This document shows, piece after piece, positions 1 to 8,143 of a stretch of 64,000 nucleotides of DNA. Under the pieces are notes generated by a model, which saw only the letters and a program-made list of their open reading frames with translations, was not told the DNA's origin and ran no database searches. Source of the DNA: Leifsonia sp. NPDC080035. GTDB taxonomy: Bacteria; Actinomycetota; Actinomycetes; Actinomycetales; Microbacteriaceae. The stretch lies in NCBI RefSeq assembly GCF_040050925.1, contig NZ_CP157390.1, positions 310,001 to 374,000 of the forward strand, in the 5' to 3' direction. The position numbers and the translations under genes were made by a program. Within the stretch, counting starts at the first letter, position 1, and every line of letters begins with the position of its first letter.

Positions 1-504
1 CCACACGGGGACGCTGCCGCCGAACTCGGCCGAGACCGCCCAGGCCACCGCGATCAGCGCGACGATCGCGCCGGCCAACCGTGCCGGGGTGAGCGGCCGG
101 CGGCCGCCGGGGCCGAGGCCGATGCGGTCGAGCACCAGGCCGCTGACCGTCTGACCGGCGACGACGGAGACGGTGAACAGTGCGACGCCCAGAGCCGCGG
201 CGGCGATCCCCTGGGAGAGCACCAGGAACGAGCCGGCGGCGCCTCCCATCACGTACCACCAGCGCAGCTCGCCGCCGCGCAGCGCACCGCCGACGCGACG
301 GAGGCCGCGGCGCCCGGCTGGCGCGATCGCGAGCGCGACGATCAGGATGATGAGGCCGGAGCCGAACGAGATCGCGGCGGCCGTGAAGCCGTCGCCGAGT
401 CGGTGGCCGAGCTCACCGTTGATGCGGGACTGCAGGGCGACGCCCGCCCCGCACACGATGGCGAGGACGAGCGCCAGCCAGAGGGGGAAGCTACGCGCGG
501 TCAC
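1..504 (-). CDS. DMT-superfamily transporter, YdcZ/DUF606 type (partial)
   Basis: Partial: the frame runs off the left edge, leaving 168 residues. It resembles one five-helix half of a YdcZ/DUF606 membrane protein. Hydrophobic segments lie at about residues 8-24, 41-60, 84-103, 108-126 and 144-160, with short loops and a helix 1 containing GAGVALQSRING. Proteins of this family have one or two such halves; the missing part is outside the window. They sit in the inner membrane and their substrates are mostly unknown. The GTG at 504 is the only start near the N-terminus, and a TAGGGT box ends 7 nt before it. The family call is good; substrate cannot be told. Confidence 0.7.
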   Translation of the reverse strand, partial: MTARSFPLWLALVLAIVCGAGVALQSRINGELGHRLGDGFTAAAISFGSGLIILIVALAIAPAGRRGLRRVGGALRGGELRWWYVMGGAAGSFLVLSQGIAAAALGVALFTVSVVAGQTVSGLVLDRIGLGPGGRRPLTPARLAGAIVALIAVAWAVSAEFGGSVPVW

Positions 505-511
505 TCCCCCA

Positions 512-517
512 ACCCTA
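512..517 (-). promoter_or_regulatory. Putative -10 box, leaderless start of DMT transporter gene
   Basis: TAGGGT with a 7-nt gap to the GTG at 504. The gap is G-rich (GGGGGA), so a ribosome site of a longer transcript is the alternative reading. Confidence 0.35.
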
Positions 518-535
518 CGGGGTCAGGGGCGCCGG

Positions 536-661
536 TCAGGGCGCGGGGGCCTCGCCGTCGCTGGGCTCGGGATGCGGCAGCCAGGGGCTGTTCTCCTCGG
601 GCGCCACCTCCTTCTCCGTCTCGAGGTCGTAGTCGTCGTCGTCCTTCTTCTTGTCCGTCAT
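536..661 (-). CDS. Small acidic/lysine-rich hypothetical protein (41 aa)
   Basis: A 41-codon ORF begins 2 nt after the E2 stop codon, so it is probably translated by coupling as the last cistron of the 2-oxoacid dehydrogenase operon. The product starts MTDKKKDDDDYDLETEKEV, so a Lys/Asp block is followed by an acidic stretch and a Pro-rich tail. It has no hydrophobic segment, cysteine or recognisable domain and should be a soluble, disordered peptide. I do not recognise a family. Being real rests on its position and clean ATG; it could also be a chance ORF in high-GC DNA. Confidence 0.45.
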   Translation of the reverse strand: MTDKKKDDDDYDLETEKEVAPEENSPWLPHPEPSDGEAPAP

Positions 662-663
662 GC

Positions 664-2079
664 TCACACCGTACCCGGGGCCTCGGCGGCCAGGAAGGCG
701 AACGGCGACTCGACCGCGTCCGCGACCTCGCGCAGGAACCCGGCTGCGACCCCGCCGTCGGTGACGCGGTGGTCGAAGACCAGCGAGAGCTGCACGATCC
801 GGCGCGGGACGACGGCGCCGTCGACCACCCACGGCCGCTCGATCATCCTGCCGACACCGAGGATCGCGACCTCGGGATGGTTGATGATCGCGGCGCTGCC
901 GTCGACGCCGAGGCTGCCGTAGTTGTTGACGGTGAAGGTGGAGCCGGTGAGGTCGGCAGGAGGCAGCGTGCCCTCGCGCGCGGCGGCCGCCAGCGCGCCG
1001 ATGGCGGCGTCGAGGTCGAGGACGCTCATCCGGTCGGCGCGGCGCACGACCGGGACGACGAGGCCGCGCGGGGTGTCCGCCGCGACGCCGAGATTGACGC
1101 CATTGAAGGTCTCCAGCGCCGTGCCGTCCGCGCTCACCCGGCCGCCGAGCTCGGGATGCCGGACGAGCGACGCGAGCGCGAAGCGGCCGATGAAGGCGAG
1201 CAGGGAGGGAGCGCGGCCACCGGAGGCTGCGGAGGCGAGCCGGCGCCGCGCATCCCACAGCTCCGTCGCGTCGGCGTCCACCCAGACGGTCGCCTCGGGG
1301 ATCTCGCTGCGGCTGCGCACCATCGCGTCGGCGACGGTGCGGCGGAACCGCGAGAACGGGGTGGTCGCGGCGAGCGCGAGGCCGGTGCGCGGGTCGACGG
1401 CGGGGGTCGCCGCGGGCGTGGGCGCGGGCTCGGGGCGGACGGCGGGCTCGGGCGCGACCGCTGGTTCGGCCGTGGGCCCGGAGGTCGCCGCGGTGGGGGC
1501 GGGTGCTGTCGCGGGCTCGGTGGGCGCCGGCGCCGCGGGGAAGATCGCCGCCTCCACGTCGCGCCTGGTCACGACGCCGCCCTCGCCGCTCGGGCGCAGC
1601 GCGGCGATGTCGACGCCGTTCCGGTGCGCGAGCGCGCGCACCACGGGCGACACGACCGGCACCACCCGGCCGGGGGCGGGCGCCGTGATGGTCGAGGAGG
1701 CGGTGGTGCGGGAGCGACGCCGCACCGTGGCGTGATCGGTGGTGCCGTAGCCGACGAGCACCTGGCCGGAGCCGCCGTCCGGTGCGGGCGCGGGCGCATC
1801 CATCGGTGCGGGCGGACCCTCGGGCGCTACCGCCGGCGCGTCATCGCCCACCTCGATCAGCGGGGCGCCGACGAGCACCGTCTCGCCCTCCTCGCCGTGC
1901 AGCGCCGCCACCACGCCGGCGAACGGCGTCGGCACCTCCACGACCGACTTGGCGGTCTCCACCTCTGCGATCGGCTGATCCACCGTCACCACGTCGCCGA
2001 CGGCGACCAGCCAGCGGACCAGTCCGGCGTCCGTCAGCCCCTCGCCGAGGTCGGGGAGCGCGAACACCCGGGGGCTCAC
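664..2079 (-). CDS. bkdC: Dihydrolipoamide acyltransferase (E2) of 2-oxoacid dehydrogenase complex
   Basis: E2 core of a branched-chain 2-oxoacid dehydrogenase-type complex; it moves the acyl group from E1 via lipoyl-lysine to CoA. Domain order in 471 residues: one lipoyl domain (about 1-80, lipoylated Lys44 in VETAKSVVEVP), a Pro/Ala linker, a peripheral subunit-binding domain (about 145-185, VRALAHRNGVDIAAL...RRDV), a second Pro/Ala/Glu linker, and the catalytic acyltransferase domain with the active-site FDHRVTDGG near the C-terminus. The GTG start overlaps the E1beta stop by 4 bp. No E3 (lipoamide dehydrogenase) gene is in the window. The bkd rather than pdh assignment rests on the divergent Lrp-type regulator and the three-gene layout. 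Confidence 0.88.
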   Translation of the reverse strand: MSPRVFALPDLGEGLTDAGLVRWLVAVGDVVTVDQPIAEVETAKSVVEVPTPFAGVVAALHGEEGETVLVGAPLIEVGDDAPAVAPEGPPAPMDAPAPAPDGGSGQVLVGYGTTDHATVRRRSRTTASSTITAPAPGRVVPVVSPVVRALAHRNGVDIAALRPSGEGGVVTRRDVEAAIFPAAPAPTEPATAPAPTAATSGPTAEPAVAPEPAVRPEPAPTPAATPAVDPRTGLALAATTPFSRFRRTVADAMVRSRSEIPEATVWVDADATELWDARRRLASAASGGRAPSLLAFIGRFALASLVRHPELGGRVSADGTALETFNGVNLGVAADTPRGLVVPVVRRADRMSVLDLDAAIGALAAAAREGTLPPADLTGSTFTVNNYGSLGVDGSAAIINHPEVAILGVGRMIERPWVVDGAVVPRRIVQLSLVFDHRVTDGGVAAGFLREVADAVESPFAFLAAEAPGTV

Positions 2080-3125
2080 GCGTCCTCCCACTGCAGCGAG
2101 TCGACCGCATCGAGCACGCGGTCCACGTTGGGCAGGTAGAACCTCTCCAGCTTGGGCGGGGCGAACGGGGTGTCGAACCCGGTCACCCGGCGCACCGGCG
2201 CCTCCAGATAGTGGAAGCAGCGCTCCGACACCCGGGCGGCGATCTCGGCCGCGACGCTCGCGAAGCCGGGCGCCTCGGCCACGACGACGGCCCTGCCGGT
2301 GGCGCGGACGGCCGCGCACACGGTCTCGTCGTCGAACGGGACGATGCTGCGCAGGTCGACGACGGCGAGGCTGCGGCCGTCCTCGGCGGCGGCCTCGGCA
2401 GCGGCGAGCGCGACAGGGACGGTCGGGCCGTACGCGATGAGCGTCGCGTCGGTGCCCTCCCTGGCGACGCGGGCGCGGCCGATCTCCGGCAGCGGCGCCG
2501 CGGTGTCCACCTCGCCGGTCGACCAGTACAGCTTCTTCGGCTCCAGGAAGACCACGGGGTCGGGATGCGCGATCGCCGCGCGCAGCAAGCCGTAAGCGTC
2601 CTGCGGGGTGGCCGGGGAGACGACCGTCAGCCCCGGGGTGTGCGCGTAGTACGCCTCGGACGAGTCGGAGTGGTGCTCCACTCCCCCGATCCCGCCGGCG
2701 AACGGGATGCGGATCACCATCGGCAGCCGCACCGCCCCGCGCGTGCGGTTCCCCATCTTGGCGACGTGGTCGACGATCTGCTCGAACGCGGGGTAGGCGA
2801 ACGCGTCGAACTGCATCTCGACGACGGGACGCATCCCGTTCATCGCCATGCCGACCGCGGTGCCGACGATGCCGGACTCGGCGAGCGGGGTGTCGAAGCA
2901 GCGGTTCTCGCCGAAGCGGGCGGTCAGGCCGTCGGTGATGCGGAAGACGCCGCCGAGCGTCCCGACGTCCTCGCCGAAGACGAGCACGGCGGGGTCGGCC
3001 TCGAGGGCGTCGGCCAGCGCGCGGTTGAGCGCCTGGGCCATGGTCATGGTCGCGACGGCGGGCGCGGCGCTGTGCGCGGCGTCGTCGGCGGAGCGGTCGG
3101 CGGGGGCGTCGTGCATGAGCGTCAT
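2076..3125 (-). CDS. bkdB: 2-oxoacid dehydrogenase E1 component, beta subunit
   Basis: Beta subunit of the ThDP-dependent E1 that decarboxylates branched-chain 2-oxo acids and acylates the E2 lipoyl group. The 349 residues show the transketolase pyrimidine-binding domain (about 28-205; FGEDVGTLGGVFRITDGL, FDTPLAESGIVGTAVG, the HHSDSSEAYYAHTPGL loop) and a transketolase C-terminal domain (about 220-340). The length is slightly above the usual 325-330 because of an Ala/Asp-rich N-terminal extension; an internal ATG at the MTMAQALNRAL segment would give the usual length. The ATG at 3125 overlaps the E1alpha stop by 4 bp, which implies translational coupling. Confidence 0.9.
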   Translation of the reverse strand: MTLMHDAPADRSADDAAHSAAPAVATMTMAQALNRALADALEADPAVLVFGEDVGTLGGVFRITDGLTARFGENRCFDTPLAESGIVGTAVGMAMNGMRPVVEMQFDAFAYPAFEQIVDHVAKMGNRTRGAVRLPMVIRIPFAGGIGGVEHHSDSSEAYYAHTPGLTVVSPATPQDAYGLLRAAIAHPDPVVFLEPKKLYWSTGEVDTAAPLPEIGRARVAREGTDATLIAYGPTVPVALAAAEAAAEDGRSLAVVDLRSIVPFDDETVCAAVRATGRAVVVAEAPGFASVAAEIAARVSERCFHYLEAPVRRVTGFDTPFAPPKLERFYLPNVDRVLDAVDSLQWEDA

Positions 3126-4201
3126 CGGGCGGCCTCCTGTTCGGCGGCGAGCTGCGCGGCCTGCTCGCGCAGCTGCGGGGTGGGGGTGGCGTAGACGAAG
3201 GAGAAGAGGTCCTCTGGGTGCGGCGCCGCCTCCTCGGTGATCGCGGCGCGGAGGCCGGCGGCGACCCGCTCGGCGTGCGCGTGCAGTTCGGCGTCGTCGC
3301 CGTCGGTGAGCCCGGCGTTCGCGCGCAGCCAGGTGCGCAGCCGCAGCAGCGGGTCGCGGGCCACCCAGGGGTCCACCTCGTCCTGGGAGCGGTAGCGCGT
3401 GGCGTCGTCCGCATTCGTGTGCGACTTCATCCGGTACGTGATCGCCTCGACCAGCGTCGGGCCGCCGCCCTCGCGCGCCTCGTCGACCGCCTCCCCGAGC
3501 ACGGCGAGCAGGGCTGCGAGGTCGTTTCCGTCGACGAGGCGGCCGCGCATCCCGTAGCCGATGCCCTTGTGCGCGAGACTCGGCGCCGCGGTCTGTCTGC
3601 GCAGCGGCACCGAGATGGCGTAGCCGTTGTTCTGCACCAGGAAGACCACGGGCAGGTGGAAGACGGCGGCGAAGTTCAGCGCCTCGTGGAAGTCGCCCTC
3701 GCTGGTGGCGCCGTCGCCGCACATCGCGACGACCACGGTGTCCTCGCCGCGCATCCTGGCGGCGTGCGCGAAGCCGACGGCGTGCAGCAGCTGCGTGGCG
3801 AGCGGTGTCGCCTGCGGCGCGACGCGCACCCGGTTCGGGTCGTAGCCGGAGTGCCAGTCGCCGCGGAGCAGCAGGAAGGCGTCGAACGGATCCACGCCGC
3901 GCGTGACGACGGCGACCGAGTCGCGGTAGGTCGGGAACAGCCAGTCGCCGTCGGCGAGGACCATGGCCGCCGCCACCTCGCAGGCCTCCTGGCCGTGCGA
4001 GGACGGGTAGACGGCGAGCCGTCCCTGCCGGACGAGGGCGTCGGCCTGGTCGTTGAGGCGTCGGCCGAGCACCAGGTGGCCGTAGCCGGTGCGCAGCAGG
4101 TCGGCGGACGGGAACGGGTAGTGCTCGTGCTGATGGCCCGAGCCCTCCTCGTCGATGAGCCGGAGCGGGGTGTCGCCCGGCAGCAGATCGTCGGCGTGCA
4201 T
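3122..4201 (-). CDS. bkdA: 2-oxoacid dehydrogenase E1 component, alpha subunit
   Basis: Alpha subunit of the E1 heterotetramer and first gene of the operon. In 359 residues the ThDP-binding motif GDG (162-164) is followed 27 residues later by NN (191-192), the classical GDG-X27-NN pattern. The SSHGQEA segment at 67-73 and the phosphorylation-loop-like YRMKSHTNADDATRYRS near residue 270 are typical of the BCKDH/PDH E1alpha family. It is transcribed away from the Lrp-type gene at 4330, with two palindromes between them. Substrate preference (valine-, leucine- or isoleucine-derived acids) is inferred from operon type, not from residues. Confidence 0.9.
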   Translation of the reverse strand: MHADDLLPGDTPLRLIDEEGSGHQHEHYPFPSADLLRTGYGHLVLGRRLNDQADALVRQGRLAVYPSSHGQEACEVAAAMVLADGDWLFPTYRDSVAVVTRGVDPFDAFLLLRGDWHSGYDPNRVRVAPQATPLATQLLHAVGFAHAARMRGEDTVVVAMCGDGATSEGDFHEALNFAAVFHLPVVFLVQNNGYAISVPLRRQTAAPSLAHKGIGYGMRGRLVDGNDLAALLAVLGEAVDEAREGGGPTLVEAITYRMKSHTNADDATRYRSQDEVDPWVARDPLLRLRTWLRANAGLTDGDDAELHAHAERVAAGLRAAITEEAAPHPEDLFSFVYATPTPQLREQAAQLAAEQEAAR

Positions 4202-4283
4202 CTGTTCTCCTTCGAAAGACGTCGCTGCTTCTCAGGATGACTTCGCTGGACCGGCGGCGCTACGGGTCCGCGAGAACCGAGAC

Positions 4284-4327
4284 GAATGCATGGCATTCTG
4301 CGGGGTTCGGTGGCAAACTGTCTGCCA
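4284..4327. promoter_or_regulatory. Two small palindromes, candidate Lrp/AsnC operator
   Basis: In the 128-bp divergent gap there is a perfect palindrome GAATGC-ATG-GCATTC (4284-4298) and a second one TGGCA-N7-TGCCA (4311-4327) that ends 2 nt before the regulator ATG. Both suit an autoregulating Lrp-family protein that also controls the bkd operon. The assignment is inference from position and symmetry. Confidence 0.4.
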
Positions 4328-4329
4328 CC

Positions 4330-4758
4330 ATGGACGACATCGACGGCCGCATCGTCGCGGCACTCCGCGCGGACGGCCGCGCCTCGATCACGGCGGTCGC
4401 CGAGGCGGCGCACGTCTCGCGCGCGAACGCCTACGCACGGCTCTCCCGGCTGCTGGACGACGGCGTCATCACCGGGTTCACGGCGAAGCTGGACCCGCGC
4501 CGCTCAGGCCGCGCCTCTTCCGCGTACGTGACGATGCGGGTGGAGCAGGCGGACTGGCACGCGCTCCGCGATCGGCTGCGGCAGATCCCCGAGGTGGAGC
4601 ACTTCGCGTTGGTGGGCGGCGACTTCGACGTGATCCTGCTGGTGCGGGCGCGCGACAACGAGGACCTTCGGCGGGTGGTGCTGGAGGAGCTGACGAGCAT
4701 CCCATCGGTGCGCGACACCAAGACCTCGCTCGTGTTCGAGGACCACGACCTGCGCTGA
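4330..4758 (+). CDS. bkdR: Lrp/AsnC-family transcriptional regulator
   Basis: A 142-residue Lrp/AsnC protein: MDDIDGRIVAAL start, winged helix-turn-helix at about 3-60 (ITAVAEAAHVSRANAYARLSRLLDDGVI), then a RAM ligand-sensing domain (about 65-140) with the YVTMRVEQ, VGGDFDVILLV and VRDTKTSLVFE strands. It is divergent from the 2-oxoacid dehydrogenase operon, so it probably senses branched-chain amino acids or oxo acids and controls that operon; Lrp-type BkdR has this role elsewhere. The ATG at 4330 gives the normal family N-terminus; an upstream ATG in frame at 4237 would add 31 unrelated residues and the putative operators, so it was not used. Confidence 0.85.
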   Translation: MDDIDGRIVAALRADGRASITAVAEAAHVSRANAYARLSRLLDDGVITGFTAKLDPRRSGRASSAYVTMRVEQADWHALRDRLRQIPEVEHFALVGGDFDVILLVRARDNEDLRRVVLEELTSIPSVRDTKTSLVFEDHDLR

Positions 4759-4774
4759 GCCCGGAGCCTACCGC

Positions 4775-4829
4775 GGTTTGCGCCAAATCGTGGTTCTGAG
4801 GCGGCCATACCCACGATTTGGCACAAATC
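4775..4829. repeat. Inverted pair of ATTTGGCGCAAAT-type elements
   Basis: Two inverted copies of a 19-bp element (4775-4793 and 4811-4829) separated by 17 bp; the right arm reads CCACGATTTGGCACAAATC. The arms differ at only two positions. It lies downstream of the regulator gene and upstream of the paa cluster and can fold into a hairpin, so it may also terminate the regulator transcript. The same element occurs as a direct pair at 15539-15602. Confidence 0.75.
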
Positions 4830-4894
4830 TCGCTAGGGGCAGCGCGGGAGTCAGCGCCGTCGCTTGCCGGGTGCGGGCGGGTCTGCGACTATTT

Positions 4895-4916
4895 ACTTGC
4901 TGAACGTTCGTTCGGT
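4895..4916. promoter_or_regulatory. PaaR-type operator upstream of paaJ
   Basis: A 22-bp imperfect palindrome, outer half ACTT, centre CGTTCG, outer half CGGT, fits the published actinobacterial PaaR pattern ACTNACCGNNCGNNCGGTNAGT with a few mismatches. It lies 25 bp before the paaJ start. A closely matching copy lies before paaA at 14862-14883. Confidence 0.7.
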
Positions 4917-4940
4917 AATTCGCTCTCGAGGAGGACAGCG

Positions 4941-6128
4941 ATGACCGAGGCCTACCTCGTCGGCGGCGTCCGCACCCCGGTCGGCCGCTACGGCGGCGCC
5001 CTCGCCGGCGTGCGCCCCGACGACCTCGCCGCGCTGGTGGTGGCCGAGGCCGTGCGGCGCGCTGGCGTCGACCCTGCAGCCATCGACGAGGTGGTGCTTG
5101 GAGCCGCGAACCAGGCCGGGGAGGACAACCGCAACGTCGCCAGGATGGCCGTGCTGCTGGCGGGGCTGCCGGACTCCGTCCCCGCAGTCACGGTGAACAG
5201 GCTGTGCGCCTCCGGCCTCAGCGCGGTCACGATGGCAGGCCAGGCCATCCGTGCGGGAGACGCGGAGCTCGTCGTCGCCGGCGGCGTCGAATCGATGACG
5301 CGGGCGCCCTGGGTGCAGGCGAAGCCGGAGCGCCCCTGGGCGAAACCGGGCCCGCAGTTCGACACCTCGATCGGCTGGCGGTTCACGAACCCGCGCCTGG
5401 CCGAGAGGGACAAGGCGATGTACAGCATGCCGGAGACCGCGGAGGAGGTCGCCCGCATCGACGGCATCACCCGCGAGGACGCGGACGCGTTCGCCCTCGC
5501 AAGCCACCGCCGCGCCGCCGCCGCGACCGACGCGGGCCGCTTCGCCTCCGAGATCGTGCCGGTGCCGACGCGCGCGGGCGCCGTGGACGCGGACGAGAGC
5601 ATCCGCCGCGACACCAGCGCGGAGGCGCTCGCGGCGCTGAAGCCGGTGGTCGCGGGCGGCACGGTGGTGACGGCGGGCAACTCCTCCCCGCTGAACGACG
5701 GCGCGTCGGCGATCGTGGTCGCGAGCGCCGAGGCGGTCGACCGCTACGGCCTGCGCCCGCGGGCGCGGATCGTCTCCGCGGCGAGCGCGGGCGTCGCGCC
5801 GGAGGTGATGGGGCTCGGCCCGGTCCCCGCCACGATGAAGGCGCTGGAGCGCGCCGGGCTGGACGTCGGCGACCTCGGCTGCGTCGAGCTCAACGAGGCG
5901 TTCGCGAGCCAGGCGCTCGCGTCCATCCGCCGCCTCGGGCTGGACCCGAATACGGTGAACGCCGACGGCGGCGCCATCGCGCTCGGCCACGCGCTCGGCT
6001 CGAGCGGGTCGCGCATCCTGGTCACCCTGCTCGGACGGATGCAGCGCGAGGGCGCGCGCTACGGGCTCGCCACGATGTGCGTCGGGGTCGGCCAGGGCGC
6101 GGCGATGATCGTCGAGGCCATGCCGTGA
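4941..6128 (+). CDS. paaJ: 3-oxoadipyl-CoA / acetyl-CoA acyltransferase (thiolase)
   Basis: Thiolase that would perform the last thiolytic step(s) of phenylacetate breakdown, releasing acetyl-CoA and succinyl-CoA. It has 395 residues: nucleophilic Cys89 in VNRLCASGLSA, the NEAFASQA and GGAIALGHALGSSGSR motifs, and the C-terminal CVGVGQGAAMIVEA cysteine motif. First gene of paaJ-paaF-paaH, with a strong GAGGAGGAC ribosome site 7 nt before the ATG. The PaaR-type box lies just upstream. The stop overlaps the next start. The PaaJ rather than general FadA assignment comes from the cluster. Confidence 0.85.
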   Translation: MTEAYLVGGVRTPVGRYGGALAGVRPDDLAALVVAEAVRRAGVDPAAIDEVVLGAANQAGEDNRNVARMAVLLAGLPDSVPAVTVNRLCASGLSAVTMAGQAIRAGDAELVVAGGVESMTRAPWVQAKPERPWAKPGPQFDTSIGWRFTNPRLAERDKAMYSMPETAEEVARIDGITREDADAFALASHRRAAAATDAGRFASEIVPVPTRAGAVDADESIRRDTSAEALAALKPVVAGGTVVTAGNSSPLNDGASAIVVASAEAVDRYGLRPRARIVSAASAGVAPEVMGLGPVPATMKALERAGLDVGDLGCVELNEAFASQALASIRRLGLDPNTVNADGGAIALGHALGSSGSRILVTLLGRMQREGARYGLATMCVGVGQGAAMIVEAMP

Positions 6129-6868
6129 GCGCCGTGGAGACGCTGATCGTGGACGAGGCCACCGACCGGCTCGTCGTCACCCTGAACCGGCCGGACAAGC
6201 GCAACGCGATCGACCAGCGGATGGTCGACGAGCTGCACGCGGTGTGCGAGCGGCTCGAGCGCGACCCGCGCATCCTCATCCTCACCGGGTCGGATGGCGT
6301 GTTCGCGTCCGGAGCCGACATCGCCGAGCTGCGCGACCGCACGGCGATCGACGCCCGGCGCAGCATCAACGCGACGATCTTCTCGCGGATCGCGGCGCTG
6401 CCGATGCCGGTGATCGCCGCCGTCGACGGGTACGCGCTCGGGGGCGGCGCCGAGCTGGCGTATGCCGCCGACTTCCGCGTCGGCACGCCGCGGCTGCGGA
6501 TCGGGAACCCGGAGACCGGGCTCGGGATCATCGCCGCGGCCGGAGCGCTGTGGCGGCTTCCGCAGCTGGTCGGCGAGCCGCTGGCGAAGGAGATGGTGCT
6601 GGCCGGGCGCATCCTGACCGGCGAGGAGGCGCTCGCGGCGCGGCTGGTCGGGGACCTGTTCGAGCCGTCGGAACTGCTCGCCGGCGCGCACGCCCTCGCC
6701 GACAGGATCGCCGCGAACGACCCGCTCGCCACCCGCTTCACGAAGGCGGTGCTGGCCGCTCCGCCCGCACGGCACCCGCGCGCGGAGCGCGAGGCCCAGG
6801 CGGTGCTGTTCGAGTCGCCGGAGAAGCACCGGCGGATGACCGCGTTCCTGGAGAGGAGGCGGCGATGA
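6125..6868 (+). CDS. paaF: Enoyl-CoA hydratase (2,3-dehydroadipyl-CoA hydratase)
   Basis: Crotonase-fold enzyme of 247 residues that hydrates 2,3-dehydroadipyl-CoA in the beta-oxidation-like end of the paa pathway. The visible oxyanion-hole segments are SDGVFASGADIAEL and YALGGGAELAYAADF. Both catalytic glutamates of hydratases are present, one in GGGAELA and one in NPETGLG, unlike the paaG paralogue at 10320. The GTG start overlaps the paaJ TGA (GTGA), and the stop overlaps the paaH ATG. PaaF rather than PaaG is chosen because of the two glutamates. Confidence 0.82.
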   Translation: MSAVETLIVDEATDRLVVTLNRPDKRNAIDQRMVDELHAVCERLERDPRILILTGSDGVFASGADIAELRDRTAIDARRSINATIFSRIAALPMPVIAAVDGYALGGGAELAYAADFRVGTPRLRIGNPETGLGIIAAAGALWRLPQLVGEPLAKEMVLAGRILTGEEALAARLVGDLFEPSELLAGAHALADRIAANDPLATRFTKAVLAAPPARHPRAEREAQAVLFESPEKHRRMTAFLERRRR

Positions 6869-7716
6869 CCGCGCTGCCGCAGCGGATCGGCGTCATCGGG
6901 GGCGGCCGGATGGGCGCAGGGATCGCGCACGCCTTCCTGATGGCGGGCGCGACGGTTGCGGTGGTCGAGCAGAACGCGACGGCCGCCGCGCAGGCGCGCG
7001 ACCGCATCCTGGACGCCGTCGCCGGCAGCGTCGAACGCGGCGCGGTCGCGCCCGACCCCGAGCGGCTGCTGGTGACCGTGACCTGGGAGGCGCTCAGCGG
7101 CGCCGGCCTGGTCGTCGAGGCGGTGCCGGAGCTGGCCGACCTGAAGCGGGAGGCGCTGCGCCGCGCGGAGGACCTGCTGGAGCCGGACGCGGTGCTCGCG
7201 ACCAACACCTCCTCGCTCTCCGTCGACGCGCTCGCCGAGGCGCTGGAGCGTCCGGGTGCGTTCCTCGGGATGCACTTCTTCAACCCGGTCCCGGCGTCCG
7301 CGCTCGTCGAGGTGGTGGACGGCACCGCCACCTCGCCGAACGCGCTGCAGGCGGTGACCGGCTGGGTGCGGGCACTCGGCAAGACCGCGGTCGTTGTGCG
7401 CGACTCCCCCGGGTTCGCCTCCTCGCGGCTCGGCGTGCTGCTCGGCCTGGAGGCCATCCGGATGGTCGAGGAGGGCGTCGCGACACCCGAGGACATCGAC
7501 GCCGCGATGACCCTCGGCTACAAGCATCCGGTCGGGCCGCTCCGGCTGACCGACATCGTCGGCCTCGACGTCCGCCTCGACATCGCCGAGTACCTGGCGC
7601 GGGAGCTCGGCCCGCGCTTCGAGCCGCCCGCCCTGCTGCGCAGCATGGTCGCCGAGGGGATGCTCGGCCGCAAGGCCGGGCGGGGCTTCTACCTCTGGCC
7701 TAGCGAGCCTCGATGA
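6865..7716 (+). CDS. paaH: 3-hydroxyacyl-CoA dehydrogenase (3-hydroxyadipyl-CoA dehydrogenase)
   Basis: NAD-dependent oxidation of 3-hydroxyadipyl-CoA to 3-oxoadipyl-CoA. 283 residues: N-terminal Rossmann fold starting at IGVIGGGRMGAGIAHAF, the ATNTSSLSVDALAE loop, catalytic His in GMHFFNPVPAS, and the C-terminal dimerisation domain (YKHPVGPLRLTDIVGLD). The length is that of the single-domain HBD/PaaH type rather than the fused FadB type. Starts inside the paaF stop (ATGA) and its last 17 bp overlap the convergent thioesterase gene. Confidence 0.87.
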   Translation: MTALPQRIGVIGGGRMGAGIAHAFLMAGATVAVVEQNATAAAQARDRILDAVAGSVERGAVAPDPERLLVTVTWEALSGAGLVVEAVPELADLKREALRRAEDLLEPDAVLATNTSSLSVDALAEALERPGAFLGMHFFNPVPASALVEVVDGTATSPNALQAVTGWVRALGKTAVVVRDSPGFASSRLGVLLGLEAIRMVEEGVATPEDIDAAMTLGYKHPVGPLRLTDIVGLDVRLDIAEYLARELGPRFEPPALLRSMVAEGMLGRKAGRGFYLWPSEPR

Positions 7717-8095
7717 TGAGGTTGGTGATGCGCGCGGTGCAGAGCCGGTTGCCGTCCTCGTCGGTCACGACGACCTCGTGCGAGGTGACCGTGCGGCCCA
7801 GCCGGATCGCCGTCGCGACGCCGGTGACCAGCCCGGACCGCGCCGAGCGGTGGTGCGTCGCGTTGATGTCGAGGCCCACGGCGCTGCGTCCTGGGCCGGC
7901 GTGGATGACCGCCGCCCACGAGCCGAGCGCCTCCGCGAACGCGATCGACGCCCCTCCGTGCAGCAGCCCGAACGACTGGCGGTTGCCCTCGACGGGCATC
8001 GTCGCCACCACGCGTTCCGCTGACTGCTCCAGGATGCGAACGCCCATCTTCTCATCGAGCTCGCCGAGCTCGATCGTCCAGTCTCCATCGGCCAC
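7700..8095 (-). CDS. paaI: Hotdog-fold thioesterase (PaaI family)
   Basis: A 131-residue hotdog thioesterase thought to free CoA from dead-end ring-hydroxylated phenylacetyl-CoA species. Family marks are FGLLHGGASIAFAEALGSWAA (HGG motif), the following SAVGLDINATHHRSAR strand and a C-terminal ITNLI. Length is normal. It is the only minus-strand gene between paaH and paaZ, overlaps the 3' end of paaH by 17 bp tail to tail, and shares a 48-bp divergent gap with paaZ. GTG start, with TAGGCT 6 nt before it. Confidence 0.82.
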   Translation of the reverse strand: MADGDWTIELGELDEKMGVRILEQSAERVVATMPVEGNRQSFGLLHGGASIAFAEALGSWAAVIHAGPGRSAVGLDINATHHRSARSGLVTGVATAIRLGRTVTSHEVVVTDEDGNRLCTARITNLIIEAR

Positions 8096-8101
8096 GGGAC
8101 C

Positions 8102-8107
8102 AGCCTA
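8102..8107 (-). promoter_or_regulatory. Putative -10 box, leaderless start of paaI
   Basis: TAGGCT, 6-nt gap to the GTG at 8095, no ribosome site in between. Confidence 0.45.
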
Positions 8108-8143
8108 CGTCCCACCGGCCGCCTCGACCCCGGGAGGGAACCC

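Noticed and set aside
403..2139. Plus-strand ORF opposite the E2 gene
   Set aside because: Gly/Arg-rich shadow of the Pro/Ala linkers in E2.
4237..4329. Longer N-terminus for the Lrp/AsnC regulator
   Set aside because: The extra residues are unlike the family and would cover both palindromes; ATG at 4330 gives the normal start.
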